64,000 bases of DNA. Origin: an uncultured Litoreibacter sp. GTDB lineage: Bacteria; Pseudomonadota; Alphaproteobacteria; Rhodobacterales; Rhodobacteraceae. The position numbers and the translations under genes are program-made. Below, piece after piece: positions 1-8,635 of the stretch. The notes beneath the pieces were generated by a model that did no database searches, had not been told where the DNA came from, and saw only the letters and a program-made list of their open reading frames with translations. Position 1 is the first letter of the stretch, and the number at the start of each line of letters is the position of its first letter. Location: contig CANLVO010000001.1 of NCBI GenBank assembly GCA_947494645.1, positions 1,364,001 through 1,428,000 on the forward strand. Reading direction: 5' to 3'.

Positions 1-231
1 CTCGGTCCATTGAGCGACACGGGGCTCGGCGCAGGCGCATTGGCGGCGCGTGAGGATTTTCAGTGGTGGTCCGAGATGATCGAGCTGCCCATTGTGGCCG
101 AAGGTGGCCTGACATTGGAAACGGTCGAGACCTTCGCGCCCTTCGCAGACTTCTTCGCCATTGGGCCGGAAATCTGGTCAAATGAAGCGCCGCTGGAGGC
201 CCTTAAGGCTCTGACCGCTCCGATACGCTGA
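1..231 (+). CDS. thiE: Thiamine-phosphate synthase, C-terminal part (cut by window edge)
   Basis: The reading frame is open from base 1 (codons for L-G-P before the first TTG), so this is the 3' end of a longer gene. The visible 76 residues contain a TIM-barrel end of the ThiE type: a strand PIVAEGGLTLE, then FFAIGPEIW as the last phosphate-binding strand and loop. ThiE joins hydroxymethylpyrimidine diphosphate to thiazole phosphate in thiamine synthesis. The gene converges on the acyltransferase downstream and overlaps its end by about 29 bases. The family call rests on a short fragment and recall of Rhodobacterales homologues. Confidence 0.6.
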   Translation, partial: LGPLSDTGLGAGALAAREDFQWWSEMIELPIVAEGGLTLETVETFAPFADFFAIGPEIWSNEAPLEALKALTAPIR

Positions 232-1033
232 GCCCGCTACTCACCGCAGCTTCACAAGCCGCAGCAAGCTGTTTGCGATCTGCGAAATCCGCGACCTTTA
301 GCGGCGCATGATACGTGACCTCAATGCGCCCCTGTTTGGGCGCGGCCAGCACCTGCAGCATATGCGGCGCAAATTCCATATCGCCCCACCAGCCGTAGAA
401 ATGCGGGTTCTTCGCGTCCGGAGCGATGTAGCTGACAGAGGCCGGTTGAATATAGCTGAACTCCCGCAATGTGTCGCTGAAGAACGCCGCAAAAAGCGTT
501 GATTTAAATGGCAAAACCCGCAACCCGTCGCTGCTCGTGCCTTCTGGAAAAAATAACAACTTATGGCCGGCGTGTAAGCGTGCCTCAAACGTCGTTTTCT
601 GCGCGCCCGCATCCCGTGGATCGCGTCGAATGAACACGGTGCCTACGCCCCGGGCCAGCATGCCAATTCCGGGCCACGCGGCAACGTCGGCTTTCGATAC
701 AAAATAGACTCGCTGGGATGCGTTTAAAGACAAGATATCAAGCCAGGACGCGTGGTTGCTGACGACCCCGCCGGGATGATCCATCGGCTTGCCGTGGACC
801 GTGTAGCGAATACCGAGGATGCGCAGCGCCGTTCGGCAAACAAAACGGGTGATAAACGGCGTCATGGGGCGCTGCGGGCCAAAGAGGGGCCGCTCAATGA
901 GCCGCAGGAGCAGCAGCAGGACAAAACCTCCGAAAATCAGCAAAGCCAGAGGTACGCCACGCAGCACCGCTCGCAGCCAGCCAGCCGCATCTGGCCGGGA
1001 CAGCTCCGGTTCAGGGACATCTCTCCAAGTCAC
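203..1033 (-). CDS. olsA: 1-acyl-sn-glycerol-3-phosphate / lyso-ornithine-lipid O-acyltransferase (PlsC family)
   Basis: This 276-residue protein has a PlsC acyltransferase fold. A hydrophobic N-terminal helix (about residues 28-46) is followed by the catalytic HX4D box in NHASWLD (residues 93-99) and the substrate-binding FPEGTSSDG box (162-170). PlsC enzymes move an acyl chain from acyl-ACP or acyl-CoA to a lysolipid at the inner membrane. Its start overlaps the stop of the upstream OlsB-like gene by four bases, so the two are translationally coupled. That pairing points to OlsA, which completes ornithine lipid, but many OlsA proteins also make phosphatidic acid. The symbol is inferred from context. 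Confidence 0.75.
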   Translation of the reverse strand: MTWRDVPEPELSRPDAAGWLRAVLRGVPLALLIFGGFVLLLLLRLIERPLFGPQRPMTPFITRFVCRTALRILGIRYTVHGKPMDHPGGVVSNHASWLDILSLNASQRVYFVSKADVAAWPGIGMLARGVGTVFIRRDPRDAGAQKTTFEARLHAGHKLLFFPEGTSSDGLRVLPFKSTLFAAFFSDTLREFSYIQPASVSYIAPDAKNPHFYGWWGDMEFAPHMLQVLAAPKQGRIEVTYHAPLKVADFADRKQLAAACEAAVSSGLSVSERSEP

Positions 1034-1797
1034 GGGCGTGGCTTTGTGTAGAGGTCCCGATGTTTGGCCGACATACGCGCGGTATCAAGGACCAGACAGA
1101 CATCGACGGTGTTGAAGGCCCTGTCGATAAAGGCGCCCTCACCAACAACGCCCCCCAATCTGAGATAGGCCTTGATGAGCGACGGCGTGGCCTTCATGGC
1201 CGCCGGTCTGTCAATCTCGGCGGCAGGCACGAGGTCCATGCGCTGATGGCTCCGCGCTCTTGGGCGCAGCTCTGCCGGGGCCAAGTGAGCGTGGTGAAGA
1301 TGGGACAACGGCTGCGCAAGGGCCTCCGGATCTGTTCCGTGAAAACTGGCCACACCAAAGAGGATATCGATCTGATGACGCGCGACGTAGCGGGCCAGAC
1401 CCTGCCAAAGCTGAAACATCGCTGTGCCGCCGCGATGCTCGGCATCTACACAAGACCGGCCAAGCTCAAGGAGCCGCCGTCCAGAGGCTAGAAGCGGCGA
1501 GAGGTCATACTCCGCATCGGAATAGTAGCGTCCGGCCTGCTGGTATTGCTCCGGCCGCATCAGGCGGTACACACCGATCACGTGGTCACCGGCCTCAGGA
1601 TCGCGCGCAGGATCGACCAGAACAAGCTGGTCGGTGTGGTCATCAAACGCGTCCCGTTCGATCCGCGCGGCATGGTCTACTGCGGGGCCATCGCCGCCCA
1701 GTTCCTCCACGAACACACGGTATCGCAACCGCCCGGCGCCCCGCACATCCTGCGGCGTCTGCGCCAACCGCAGCTGAAATTGAGAAATGGTTTCCAT
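1030..1797 (-). CDS. olsB: L-ornithine N(alpha)-acyltransferase (OlsB-like, GNAT family)
   Basis: This GNAT-type protein has the RLRYRVFVEELGGDG segment near the N-terminus that is typical of OlsB-type ornithine N-acyltransferases, then LLELGRSCVDAEHRGG. OlsB transfers a 3-hydroxyacyl chain from ACP to ornithine, the first step of ornithine lipid synthesis. I place the start at the internal ATG (METISQF), which matches the usual family N-terminus; an upstream ATG at 1821 adds eight residues. It overlaps olsA by four bases, giving an olsBA operon. Phosphorus-free ornithine lipids are common in marine alphaproteobacteria. No promoter was identified upstream. Confidence 0.75.
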   Translation of the reverse strand: METISQFQLRLAQTPQDVRGAGRLRYRVFVEELGGDGPAVDHAARIERDAFDDHTDQLVLVDPARDPEAGDHVIGVYRLMRPEQYQQAGRYYSDAEYDLSPLLASGRRLLELGRSCVDAEHRGGTAMFQLWQGLARYVARHQIDILFGVASFHGTDPEALAQPLSHLHHAHLAPAELRPRARSHQRMDLVPAAEIDRPAAMKATPSLIKAYLRLGGVVGEGAFIDRAFNTVDVCLVLDTARMSAKHRDLYTKPRP

Positions 1798-1920
1798 CAC
1801 TGTAGGAGCAGACCAAAGCATACGCGACGTTCCGACAGCATTAACGAATTGGCTTGCCAGCTGGTGCTGTCCTCTGTTTGAGTGTGTGTATTGAACTTGA
1901 CGCCTTGCACGACCTGACCT

Positions 1921-2109
1921 TTATCCCGCCCGTTGCTCAATGGTGAGCAAAACCTGGGCCCCATTTATTGTAACCTTGCCTTGATGCTCAAAGTTAACTG
2001 TTATTTTACCATTAATGTTGGATTGAACTTGTCCAAGCCCCCAGTCGGGCGCGTCCGGGTGGCTGACCAACATGCCCGGCTCCAACAGAGAGTTCAGTTC
2101 TTCCATCAT
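1921..2109 (-). CDS. DUF3553 domain-containing small protein
   Basis: A 62-residue protein with the DUF3553 pattern: EPGMLVSHPDAPDWGLGQVQS followed by a KITVNFEHQGK strand region. This resembles the short SH3-like domain also found at the C-terminus of UvrD-type helicases, though a stand-alone copy has no assigned function. It starts with two consecutive ATGs (2109 and 2106) and lies head to head with chpT with almost no intergenic space. Members are frequent next to chpT in Rhodobacterales as far as I recall; function unknown. Confidence 0.7.
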   Translation of the reverse strand: MMEELNSLLEPGMLVSHPDAPDWGLGQVQSNINGKITVNFEHQGKVTINGAQVLLTIEQRAG

Positions 2110-2134
2110 GGCACATTCCCTTGGACCAGATCAC

Positions 2135-2731
2135 ATGGCTATTGACCTCAAAGACAGCGCTTCGCTGCTCGGATCGCGTATTTGCCATGACCTTATCAGC
2201 CCTTTGGGCGCGATCAGCAATGGGGTGGAGTTGCTGACCATGTCTGGCGTGGCAAGCTCGCCCGAGATGAAGCTGATCGAAGAGGCCGTGGCGAGTGCGA
2301 ATGCGCGGGTCAAATTCTTCCGTGTCGCTTTGGGCGGCTCGACCGGCGCGCAGATGTTGGCACGCTCCGAAATCCTGAAACTGCTCGACGGATGTTATGG
2401 CGGCGGGCGTCTGAAGGTGCGGTGGGAGCCGCCGTCGGACCCTTCGCGCACGGAGGCGAAAGTCGCCTTTTTGGCCCTGATGTGTATAGAAACAACGCTT
2501 CCACAGGGCGGAGAGATTGTGATCAATGCGGATCGGGGCAACTGGCAGTTGCAGGCGTACGGCCCGGCGATCAAGTTCCAGCCAGAGCTTTGGGCGAGCC
2601 TGACGCGGCAGAGCGATGTGACGATTGGGTCGGCGCAAATTCAGTTTGTGCTGTTGAAAGCGGCTCTTGAAGCGATAGAGCAACCGCCGCAGGTGGGGCA
2701 TTCCGATAGTGCGGTGTCGCTGCGGTTCTAA
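2135..2731 (+). CDS. chpT: Histidine phosphotransferase ChpT
   Basis: This 198-residue protein carries the phosphoacceptor motif SRICHDLISPLGA with the histidine at residue 18, followed by a helical dimerisation hairpin and a degenerate kinase-like C-terminal domain. ChpT relays phosphate from the hybrid kinase CckA to CtrA and CpdR. In roseobacters this pathway controls motility, gene-transfer agents and quorum-sensing outputs. The ATG at 2135 places the His box about 13 residues from the start, as in relatives. An upstream ATG at 2108 is possible but has no ribosome site and would overlap the divergent gene's start. Confidence 0.85.
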   Translation: MAIDLKDSASLLGSRICHDLISPLGAISNGVELLTMSGVASSPEMKLIEEAVASANARVKFFRVALGGSTGAQMLARSEILKLLDGCYGGGRLKVRWEPPSDPSRTEAKVAFLALMCIETTLPQGGEIVINADRGNWQLQAYGPAIKFQPELWASLTRQSDVTIGSAQIQFVLLKAALEAIEQPPQVGHSDSAVSLRF

Positions 2732-3255
2732 AGCTGTTGCAGCTGCGTGCGGAAGCGGCGCATGTTGCTTTGGTAACTTAAAGCAGAGGCGATAAGGCCT
2801 TGTTTTTCCTTGTCATTCAAATCACGCACGACCTTGCCCGGGGACCCCAAGACCATAGTGCCGTCGGGGATGACTTTGCCCTCTGTCACCAAGGCGCCTG
2901 CGCCGATCAGGCAACCTTTTCCGATCACTGCATTGTTGAGCACCGTGGCCCCCATACCGATAAGGCTGCCATCGCCGATGGTGCAGCCATGCAGCATGGC
3001 CTTGTGGCCAATAGTACAACCTTTTCCAATAGTTAGCGGGCTTCCTATATCGGTGTGCAGCACGCAGTTTTCCTGAATATTCGAGCCTTCGCCCACAATG
3101 ATTGGTTCATTGTCGCCGCGCAGGGTGGCGCCAAACCATATCGAGGTGGCTTCCTTTAATATCACTTGCCCGATCAGATTGGCATCCGGCGCGATCCAGA
3201 AATCACCGCTTCCGGGCAGCTCAGGTGCGTTTTGCCCCAATTTGTACAAACTCAT
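2728..3255 (-). CDS. Gamma-class carbonic anhydrase family protein
   Basis: A 175-residue left-handed beta-helix protein built from hexapeptide repeats (for example [22 protein letters not shown]). Three histidines in VLHTD and IGHKAMLHG match the zinc/iron ligands of the gamma carbonic anhydrase family (YrdA/PaaY/Cam). It may hydrate CO2, but many members show little activity or act as scaffolds. Its ATG overlaps the gmk stop codon by four bases, so it is the last gene of a yicC-gmk-gammaCA operon. It converges with chpT, with which it shares a few terminal bases. Confidence 0.8.
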   Translation of the reverse strand: MSLYKLGQNAPELPGSGDFWIAPDANLIGQVILKEATSIWFGATLRGDNEPIIVGEGSNIQENCVLHTDIGSPLTIGKGCTIGHKAMLHGCTIGDGSLIGMGATVLNNAVIGKGCLIGAGALVTEGKVIPDGTMVLGSPGKVVRDLNDKEKQGLIASALSYQSNMRRFRTQLQQL

Positions 3256-3896
3256 GTGCCCCGTTTCCCAAATTGTACATTTAAATCGCGGACGAAATCG
3301 ACCAATCCCGACTGTCGCGTCCGCCGGAGCCGTTCTGCCGTTAAGATTGCCTTAAGCTGCTCCTCGCTGTCGGCGATGTCGTGGTTAATGATGCAGTAAT
3401 CATATTCCGCCCAATGGCTGATCTCATCTGCACTTTTGGTCATCCGGTCCGCGATGACCTCGTCGCTATCCTGCCCCCGCGCCCGGAGCCGTTTTTCAAG
3501 CTCGTCAATCGAGGGCGGCAGAATGAAGATCGTGACCAGATCAGCGGCCAGAGCGGAGCCGCGGATTTGTTGGCCACCTTGCCAGTCAATGTCGAAGATC
3601 ACGTCGCGCCCGGCTTGCAGCGCCTCTTCGACGGGGCCGAGGGGTGAGCCGTAGAAATTGCCGAACACTTCAGCATGTTCCAGCATCTCGTTACCGGCGA
3701 CCATCTGTTGGAACTGCGCGCGGGTGCGGAAGTAATATTCGCGCCCGTCTTCTTCGCCCACGCGCGGGGCGCGCGTTGTCGCGGAGACGGAGAAGCTGAT
3801 CGTCGGATCCCATTTCATCAGCAACTTAGAGAGCGTGGATTTGCCCGCACCAGAGGGCGAGGACAGAATGATCGGGATGCCGCGTCTGGTGGCCAT
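3252..3896 (-). CDS. gmk: Guanylate kinase
   Basis: A 214-residue guanylate kinase that phosphorylates GMP to GDP with ATP. The P-loop [10 protein letters not shown] lies at residues 12-21. The GMP-binding segments [19 protein letters not shown] and [10 protein letters not shown], and the lid region with FILPPS, are all present. Length is normal for the family. It sits between yicC and the gamma carbonic anhydrase; the yicC-gmk pairing is widespread in proteobacteria. No irregularity was seen. Confidence 0.95.
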   Translation of the reverse strand: MATRRGIPIILSSPSGAGKSTLSKLLMKWDPTISFSVSATTRAPRVGEEDGREYYFRTRAQFQQMVAGNEMLEHAEVFGNFYGSPLGPVEEALQAGRDVIFDIDWQGGQQIRGSALAADLVTIFILPPSIDELEKRLRARGQDSDEVIADRMTKSADEISHWAEYDYCIINHDIADSEEQLKAILTAERLRRTRQSGLVDFVRDLNVQFGKRGT

Positions 3897-3902
3897 CTGG
3901 GT

Positions 3903-4790
3903 CTACTCCACGTTCTGGACTTGCTCGCGCATCTGATCAATCAGCGCTTTGAGGTCAAGACCTACGCGGGTCAGCTCGGTCGAGCCGGATTTCGAGCAGA
4001 GCGTGTTGGCTTCCCGGTTGAACTCTTGCATCAGGAAATCCAGCTTGCGCCCCATCGCGCCGCCCTCAGATAGCAAAGCACGGGCGGCCGCGACATGGGC
4101 ACGGAGGCGGTCGATCTCTTCGGTGACGTCGGCTTTGACGGCGAGCAAAGCGAGTTCCTGAGCGACCCGGTCCGGATCTGCGCCGTCAGTGTTGCTCATC
4201 ACGGTTGCCAGATTGGCTTTCAGCGTCTCAGCGACAGTGTCCTTGCGGGCCTCGGCAATATTGGCGGATTGGCTGACAAGGTCTTCGACGCCGCTCAGAC
4301 TGTCTTCGAGCACAGTCTTTAGCGCAGCCCCTTCACGGGTGCGCATCTCGATGAAATCGGCGAGTGCTGCGTCTGCGGTCCTTAGAACATCAGCCTCGGG
4401 TGGGATGGCGGCGCTTTCATCGCCTGTGCCGATCACGCCGCGCAGGCCCATCAAATCGGTAGCCGATACCGGGCGCAGTTCAACCCCTGCTTTTTTAGCC
4501 TGTGCTTCGGTCTTGGTCAGCGCTTGCAGGAAACCGTCCAGCGTTTCCTCGTTGATCTGAACCGCATGCGTGCCGCCTTCCTGTTCGGTACGGACGGAGA
4601 CATTGATATTGCCACGGGTCAGCGACTTTTGCAGGCGAGCTTTCAGCGTCTGGTCAAAGCCGGTCATCCGCTCAGGGGCGCGGACGCGAATATCAAGGCC
4701 CTTGGCATTGACGCCTCTGATCTCAACGGTCCAGCTGACACCTGCGGTTGCACCGGACTGGGCCGCGAAGCCTGTCATTGACTGAACCAT
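3903..4790 (-). CDS. yicC: YicC family endoribonuclease
   Basis: A full-length YicC protein (about 295 residues). It starts with the family signature SMTGFA, has an internal VEIRGVNAKGLDIRVRAPE segment, and ends with a conserved block around GRKLDFLMQEFNREANTLCSK. YicC-type proteins are endoribonucleases in E. coli and are almost always next to gmk, as here. Two ATGs compete: 4796 and 4790. An AGGGG sequence sits about six bases before the ATG at 4790, so I prefer that start. Confidence 0.9.
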   Translation of the reverse strand: MVQSMTGFAAQSGATAGVSWTVEIRGVNAKGLDIRVRAPERMTGFDQTLKARLQKSLTRGNINVSVRTEQEGGTHAVQINEETLDGFLQALTKTEAQAKKAGVELRPVSATDLMGLRGVIGTGDESAAIPPEADVLRTADAALADFIEMRTREGAALKTVLEDSLSGVEDLVSQSANIAEARKDTVAETLKANLATVMSNTDGADPDRVAQELALLAVKADVTEEIDRLRAHVAAARALLSEGGAMGRKLDFLMQEFNREANTLCSKSGSTELTRVGLDLKALIDQMREQVQNVE

Positions 4791-4904
4791 ACTCATCCCC
4801 CTGCTTTGGCCTCTTTAAACAACACGAGGGCTGCAAGGGCAATGAGCGGGCCGATTAACCGTTTAACACTTTCGCAAGATGCAATTTCGCTCAAATCGTC
4901 CATA

Positions 4905-4919
4905 TTAAGGAGACGTTAA
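4905..4919. promoter_or_regulatory. CtrA box (TTAA-N7-TTAA)
   Basis: A perfect TTAA, seven bases, TTAA arrangement lies in the divergent intergenic region between yicC and the PAS-domain gene, about 95 bases before the latter. This is the full consensus for the alphaproteobacterial response regulator CtrA. A second cluster, TTAACCGTTTAA around 4857, has half sites with a four-base gap. The 15-base match is exact, but binding is inferred. Confidence 0.55.
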
Positions 4920-5014
4920 GAACTGGCAGCTAGGCCGAAAGCCAACTTGAATGCTGCGTCCCGTTTCGATGTCTTTCGTGGGGAGGGATGTTGAGCAACA
5001 TTTGAGGTAACGTG

Positions 5015-5743
5015 ATGTCTTTCGACCCCGACTCCCCTTTCCCGGCTGAGGTAACTCGGCCCTCCGAACTGCCGAAGAACATTCTAGAGTTTGGAACCTA
5101 TCTGGACGCCATGACCCATCCACCGATTGCCGAGATCAGACGTTATTGGGACAGCTTGCGTGCGGGGCGATTGATGCCGTTACGCTCAGAGGTTGACCCG
5201 CGCGATATGTCTTCTTTTCTTGAAAATTGCTTCATTCTGGACCGTCAAAGTGCCGGTGATACCCGGTTTCGGGTGGCGGGCATGGCACTGAATGAATTGA
5301 TGGGGATGGAACTGCGCGGGATGCATATGCGCTCTGTCATTGAGCCCAGCGGTCGGGCCAAGTTCAGCGCGACGCTGGAGGCGATGTTTGCCACGCCAGA
5401 AATCCAAGACTATCAGCTTAGCTCTACCCCGCCGAATGCGCCTGCGATGACCGGGCGGTTGCTTGTGCTGCCGTTGAAGGGCGACAAGGGTGAGGTGGAC
5501 CGCGCGATGGGATGTTTTGTCACCGAAGGCATTGTCGGCATCCCGCCCCGGCGCTTTAACGTCGATCAGGTGGAGCGGACCTGCCTTAAAACAGGGGCAC
5601 GCATTTACCAAGAAACCAAAATTCCGGCCAACGCGGGATTTGCCGAAGCAGCCACACCTTTCGGCGCAAAGCCCGTTGCAAGTAGAGTGTTTGGCGATGA
5701 CGACACGCCGACCGGCGTGCCGTATCTGCGTGTCGTAAAGTAG
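5015..5743 (+). CDS. PAS domain protein (PAS_5 / DUF1488-like sensory protein)
   Basis: This 242-residue cytosolic protein contains the PAS_5-type domain common in Rhodobacterales. Segments PPIAEIRRYWDSLRAGRLMPLRSEVDP and RFRVAGMALNELMGMELRGMHMR form the core, spanning roughly residues 35-165. No catalytic or DNA-binding domain is visible, so it may be a ligand- or partner-binding sensor. A GAGG ribosome site seven bases upstream selects the ATG at 5015 over the GTG at 5012. The upstream region contains an exact CtrA box, so control by the ChpT-CtrA pathway is likely. It converges with the DAHP synthase gene. Confidence 0.75.
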   Translation: MSFDPDSPFPAEVTRPSELPKNILEFGTYLDAMTHPPIAEIRRYWDSLRAGRLMPLRSEVDPRDMSSFLENCFILDRQSAGDTRFRVAGMALNELMGMELRGMHMRSVIEPSGRAKFSATLEAMFATPEIQDYQLSSTPPNAPAMTGRLLVLPLKGDKGEVDRAMGCFVTEGIVGIPPRRFNVDQVERTCLKTGARIYQETKIPANAGFAEAATPFGAKPVASRVFGDDDTPTGVPYLRVVK

Positions 5744-5749
5744 CCTGCG

Positions 5750-7120
5750 TTACCCAGCCGCGCGTTTCTGCGCGTTGGCACGGTCTGACAGCTCTTCAGC
5801 CACCAGGAACGCCAACTCAAGCGATTGCGACGCGTTGAGCCGTGGGTCACACGCCGTGTGGTACCTATCCGACAGGTCCTCGTCTGTAACCGCACGGACA
5901 CCGCCTGTGCATTCCGTTACATCCGCGCCGGTCATCTCGAAATGAACGCCGCCGGGGACCGTACCCTCGGCCTTGTGCACCGCGAAGAATTCCCGGACCT
6001 CACGCAACACGGAATCGAAGGGCCGGGTCTTGTATCCCGAGGTCGATTTGATCGTGTTGCCATGCATTGGATCACAGGTCCAAACGACGTTGGCGCCTTC
6101 CTCCTGCACCGCCTTGATGAGGCGCGGCAGGTGCTCGGCCACGTTGCCCGCGCCAAACCGTGCGATCAGGGTCAGGCGGCCCGGATCATTGTCAGGGTTC
6201 AGCGTCGACATCAGCGACTTGAGGTGCCCGGTCGTCATGGTGGGTCCGCATTTCAGCCCGATCGGGTTCATCACGCCTTTGGCGAACTCGACATGCGCCC
6301 CGTCAGGCTGCCGCGTGCGGTCACCGATCCAGATCATGTGGCCGGAACCCGCCAGCCATTTGCCAGAGGTAGAATCGACACGAGTGAGCGCCTCTTCATA
6401 TTCAAGAAGCAGCGACTCGTGGGACGTGTAGAAATCAACCGACGCCAGTTCGGCATTGGTGGTCGAGGTGAGCCCGGCCGAGGCCATGAAATCGAGCGAG
6501 TCCTGAATGCGGTTCGCCATCTCGCGGAATTCCTTGGCCTGCTCGCTTGCGGTGAAGCCCAGCGTCCAAGAATGGACCTGATGCACATCGGCATAGCCGC
6601 CTTTAGAAAACGCGCGCAGCAGGTTCAGCGTGGCGGCGGCCTGCGTGTAGGCCTGCAGCATCTTGGCAGGATCCGGGATGCGGGCTTCAGGCGTGAAGTC
6701 TAGCTCGTTGATGATGTCGCCACGGTAGCTTGGCAGCTCGACGCCGTCCTTGGTTTCGGTGTCGGCGGAACGCGGCTTGGCGAATTGACCTGCCATGCGG
6801 CCGATTTTGACCACAGGGACCTTGGCGCCGTAGGTGAGCACCATGGCCATTTGCAGCATCACCTTGAACGTGTCGCGGATGCCATCGGCGGAGAAATCGG
6901 CGAAGCTTTCAGCGCAATCACCGCCTTGCAGCAAGAACGCCTCGCCACGGCTGACGGCGGCCAGCTGCTGGCGCAGGGTGCGCGTCTCGCCTGCAAAGAC
7001 CAGCGGCGGATACTTGGACAATTGGGCCTCAACCGCGGCCAGCTTGGCCGGGTCGGTATACTCCGGCATCTGGATCCGGGGTTTGTTGCGCCAATCGGTT
7101 TTGGTCCATGTCTGTGCCAT
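5750..7120 (-). CDS. 3-deoxy-7-phosphoheptulonate synthase, class II (DAHP synthase)
   Basis: A 456-residue class II (plant/mycobacterial type) DAHP synthase, condensing phosphoenolpyruvate with erythrose 4-phosphate to open the shikimate pathway. Recognisable blocks are [44 protein letters not shown], the metal and substrate segment [10 protein letters not shown], and [10 protein letters not shown] choose the ATG at 7120 (MAQTWTK) because ACGGAG lies nine bases upstream; the ATG at 7138 would add six residues. The gene stands alone, divergent from a GlxA-type regulator. Confidence 0.93.
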   Translation of the reverse strand: MAQTWTKTDWRNKPRIQMPEYTDPAKLAAVEAQLSKYPPLVFAGETRTLRQQLAAVSRGEAFLLQGGDCAESFADFSADGIRDTFKVMLQMAMVLTYGAKVPVVKIGRMAGQFAKPRSADTETKDGVELPSYRGDIINELDFTPEARIPDPAKMLQAYTQAAATLNLLRAFSKGGYADVHQVHSWTLGFTASEQAKEFREMANRIQDSLDFMASAGLTSTTNAELASVDFYTSHESLLLEYEEALTRVDSTSGKWLAGSGHMIWIGDRTRQPDGAHVEFAKGVMNPIGLKCGPTMTTGHLKSLMSTLNPDNDPGRLTLIARFGAGNVAEHLPRLIKAVQEEGANVVWTCDPMHGNTIKSTSGYKTRPFDSVLREVREFFAVHKAEGTVPGGVHFEMTGADVTECTGGVRAVTDEDLSDRYHTACDPRLNASQSLELAFLVAEELSDRANAQKRAAG

Positions 7121-7278
7121 GCGTCTTGCTCCGTGCATGTTAGCGGAAACTTGAATGAATTGCCTCTTTAGAGCGCATTGGGGGCCTTGCCAATGTCGAA
7201 AACTCGTCTAAGGGTGTTCTATCGCCCGAACAGCAGAGCTGTGCTGCGTCCGGGGCTTGCATGGCTTGGGAGGTCGAT

Positions 7279-8292
7279 GTGACAACGCTCAGCGCACAGA
7301 CAGGACGGCCCGAAGAAGGCACTACGGCAGCCAAGGGGCGTTTCATCTTTGTTTTGATGGAAAACTTCACGATGCTCAGCTTTGCGGGCGCTGTGGAGGC
7401 GTTGCGAATTGCCAACCGGATGGTGCCGGGCAGCTATGAATGGAAACTGGCGGGCGAAGGCGGTCAGACGGCGACCTGTTCGGCCGGGATCAGCTACGGT
7501 CTGGACATGGATCTCGACGAGTTGCAGCGCGACGACATCGTGCTTTTGTGCGGCGGCGTCGATATTCAGGGCGCGACCACCAAAAAGCTGCAGAACTGGC
7601 TGCGCCGGGAGGCGCGTCGGGGCGTGAAGATGGGGGCCTTGTGCACGGCCAGTTTTACGCTGGCAAGCGCGGGGCTGCTGGACGGCAAGCGGGCGACGAT
7701 CCACTGGGAAAACCAAGACAGCTTTGCCGAAGAATTCGACGAGGTCGAGCTGACCAAGTCGGTCTTTGTCGTGGATGGCAACCGGATGACGACAGCGGGC
7801 GGCACCTCGTCCATTGATTTGATGCTGCATATTGTGGCCAGCGATCTAGGCGAAGACGTCGCCAATATGGTTGCCGACCAGCAGATTTACAGCTCGATCC
7901 GAACCGACCAGGACCAACAACGGCTGTCGATCCCTACCCGCATCGGCGTCCGGCATCCCAAACTCAGCCGCGTGATCCAGATGATGGAAGGCAATATCGA
8001 GGAGCCGATCAGCCCCTCTTTGCTGGCCAAAGCAGTGGGCATGTCGACGCGGCAGCTGGAGCGTCTGTTTCGGCGGTATCTCAATCGCAGCCCGAAGCGG
8101 TATTACATGGAAATTCGCCTGCAAAAAGCGCGCAACCTGCTGATGCAAACCGATATGAGCGTGATCAACGTGGCACTGGCTTGCGGCTTTGCGTCGCCTT
8201 CGCATTTTTCGAAATGCTACCGGGCACAGTATGACACCACGCCCTACCGCGAACGCGGCGCCCATGCAGCGCGCATCACAGCGGCCCCGTAA
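7279..8292 (+). CDS. GlxA family transcriptional regulator (DJ-1/PfpI domain plus AraC HTH)
   Basis: About 337 residues. The N-terminal half is a DJ-1/PfpI-like domain with a nucleophile elbow MGALCTASFTLASAG that keeps its cysteine. The C-terminal 100 residues are an AraC-type double helix-turn-helix (SLLAKAVGMSTRQLERLFRRYL and NVALACGFASPSHFSKCYR). This architecture matches GbdR/CdhR-type activators of choline, betaine or carnitine catabolism, but the ligand cannot be read from sequence. GGGAGG lies five bases before GTG 7279, so I prefer that to the ATG at 7261. No obvious target operon is adjacent. Confidence 0.85.
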   Translation: MTTLSAQTGRPEEGTTAAKGRFIFVLMENFTMLSFAGAVEALRIANRMVPGSYEWKLAGEGGQTATCSAGISYGLDMDLDELQRDDIVLLCGGVDIQGATTKKLQNWLRREARRGVKMGALCTASFTLASAGLLDGKRATIHWENQDSFAEEFDEVELTKSVFVVDGNRMTTAGGTSSIDLMLHIVASDLGEDVANMVADQQIYSSIRTDQDQQRLSIPTRIGVRHPKLSRVIQMMEGNIEEPISPSLLAKAVGMSTRQLERLFRRYLNRSPKRYYMEIRLQKARNLLMQTDMSVINVALACGFASPSHFSKCYRAQYDTTPYRERGAHAARITAAP

Positions 8293-8408
8293 GCGGGCTC
8301 ATCTGCCACAGTTGAGCTTTCGACACTAAATCAGCCATTTTGTTGACAAATTTGGCGTTCACTCATGCCTTGCATAGTCAATTTCGACGGTATTCAGGGG
8401 CAGTACCC

Positions 8409-8633
8409 ATGAGTGAACGGGAAAATATATTTCGTCTTAAAGGTATTGAGGGCGACAAAGCGGCGTCTTTCCGGTCTCGCAGACCGACAGAAGACGTGCC
8501 GATTGAAACCTCATCGCCCTTGGATGTTGACCCGACAAGAGAGCTGAAAAAGCCACGGGCCAAAACCCGCAAAAGCGCGTCTTTTGACGCGTTCACGAAG
8601 TATGTGGAAGCCGCGCGAAAACCCGGCGACTGA
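8409..8633 (+). CDS. Small charged hypothetical protein
   Basis: A 74-residue protein rich in Arg, Lys, Asp and Pro, predicted to be largely disordered (segment TRELKKPRAKTRKSASFD). No known domain is recognised. The ATG at 8409 is preferred; an in-frame ATG-like start at 8340 would add 23 residues that look like untranslated leader. It ends three bases before the convergent ketoacyl synthase gene. Coding status rests on an uninterrupted frame with normal composition and recall of similar small proteins in Rhodobacterales. Confidence 0.5.
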   Translation: MSERENIFRLKGIEGDKAASFRSRRPTEDVPIETSSPLDVDPTRELKKPRAKTRKSASFDAFTKYVEAARKPGD

Positions 8634-8635
8634 GG

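Noticed and set aside
298-612. Minus-strand frame inside the OlsA gene and other long frames overlapping real genes
   Set aside because: They lie in alternative frames of genes with clear family motifs, and show Arg-rich, low-complexity composition without homology signs.
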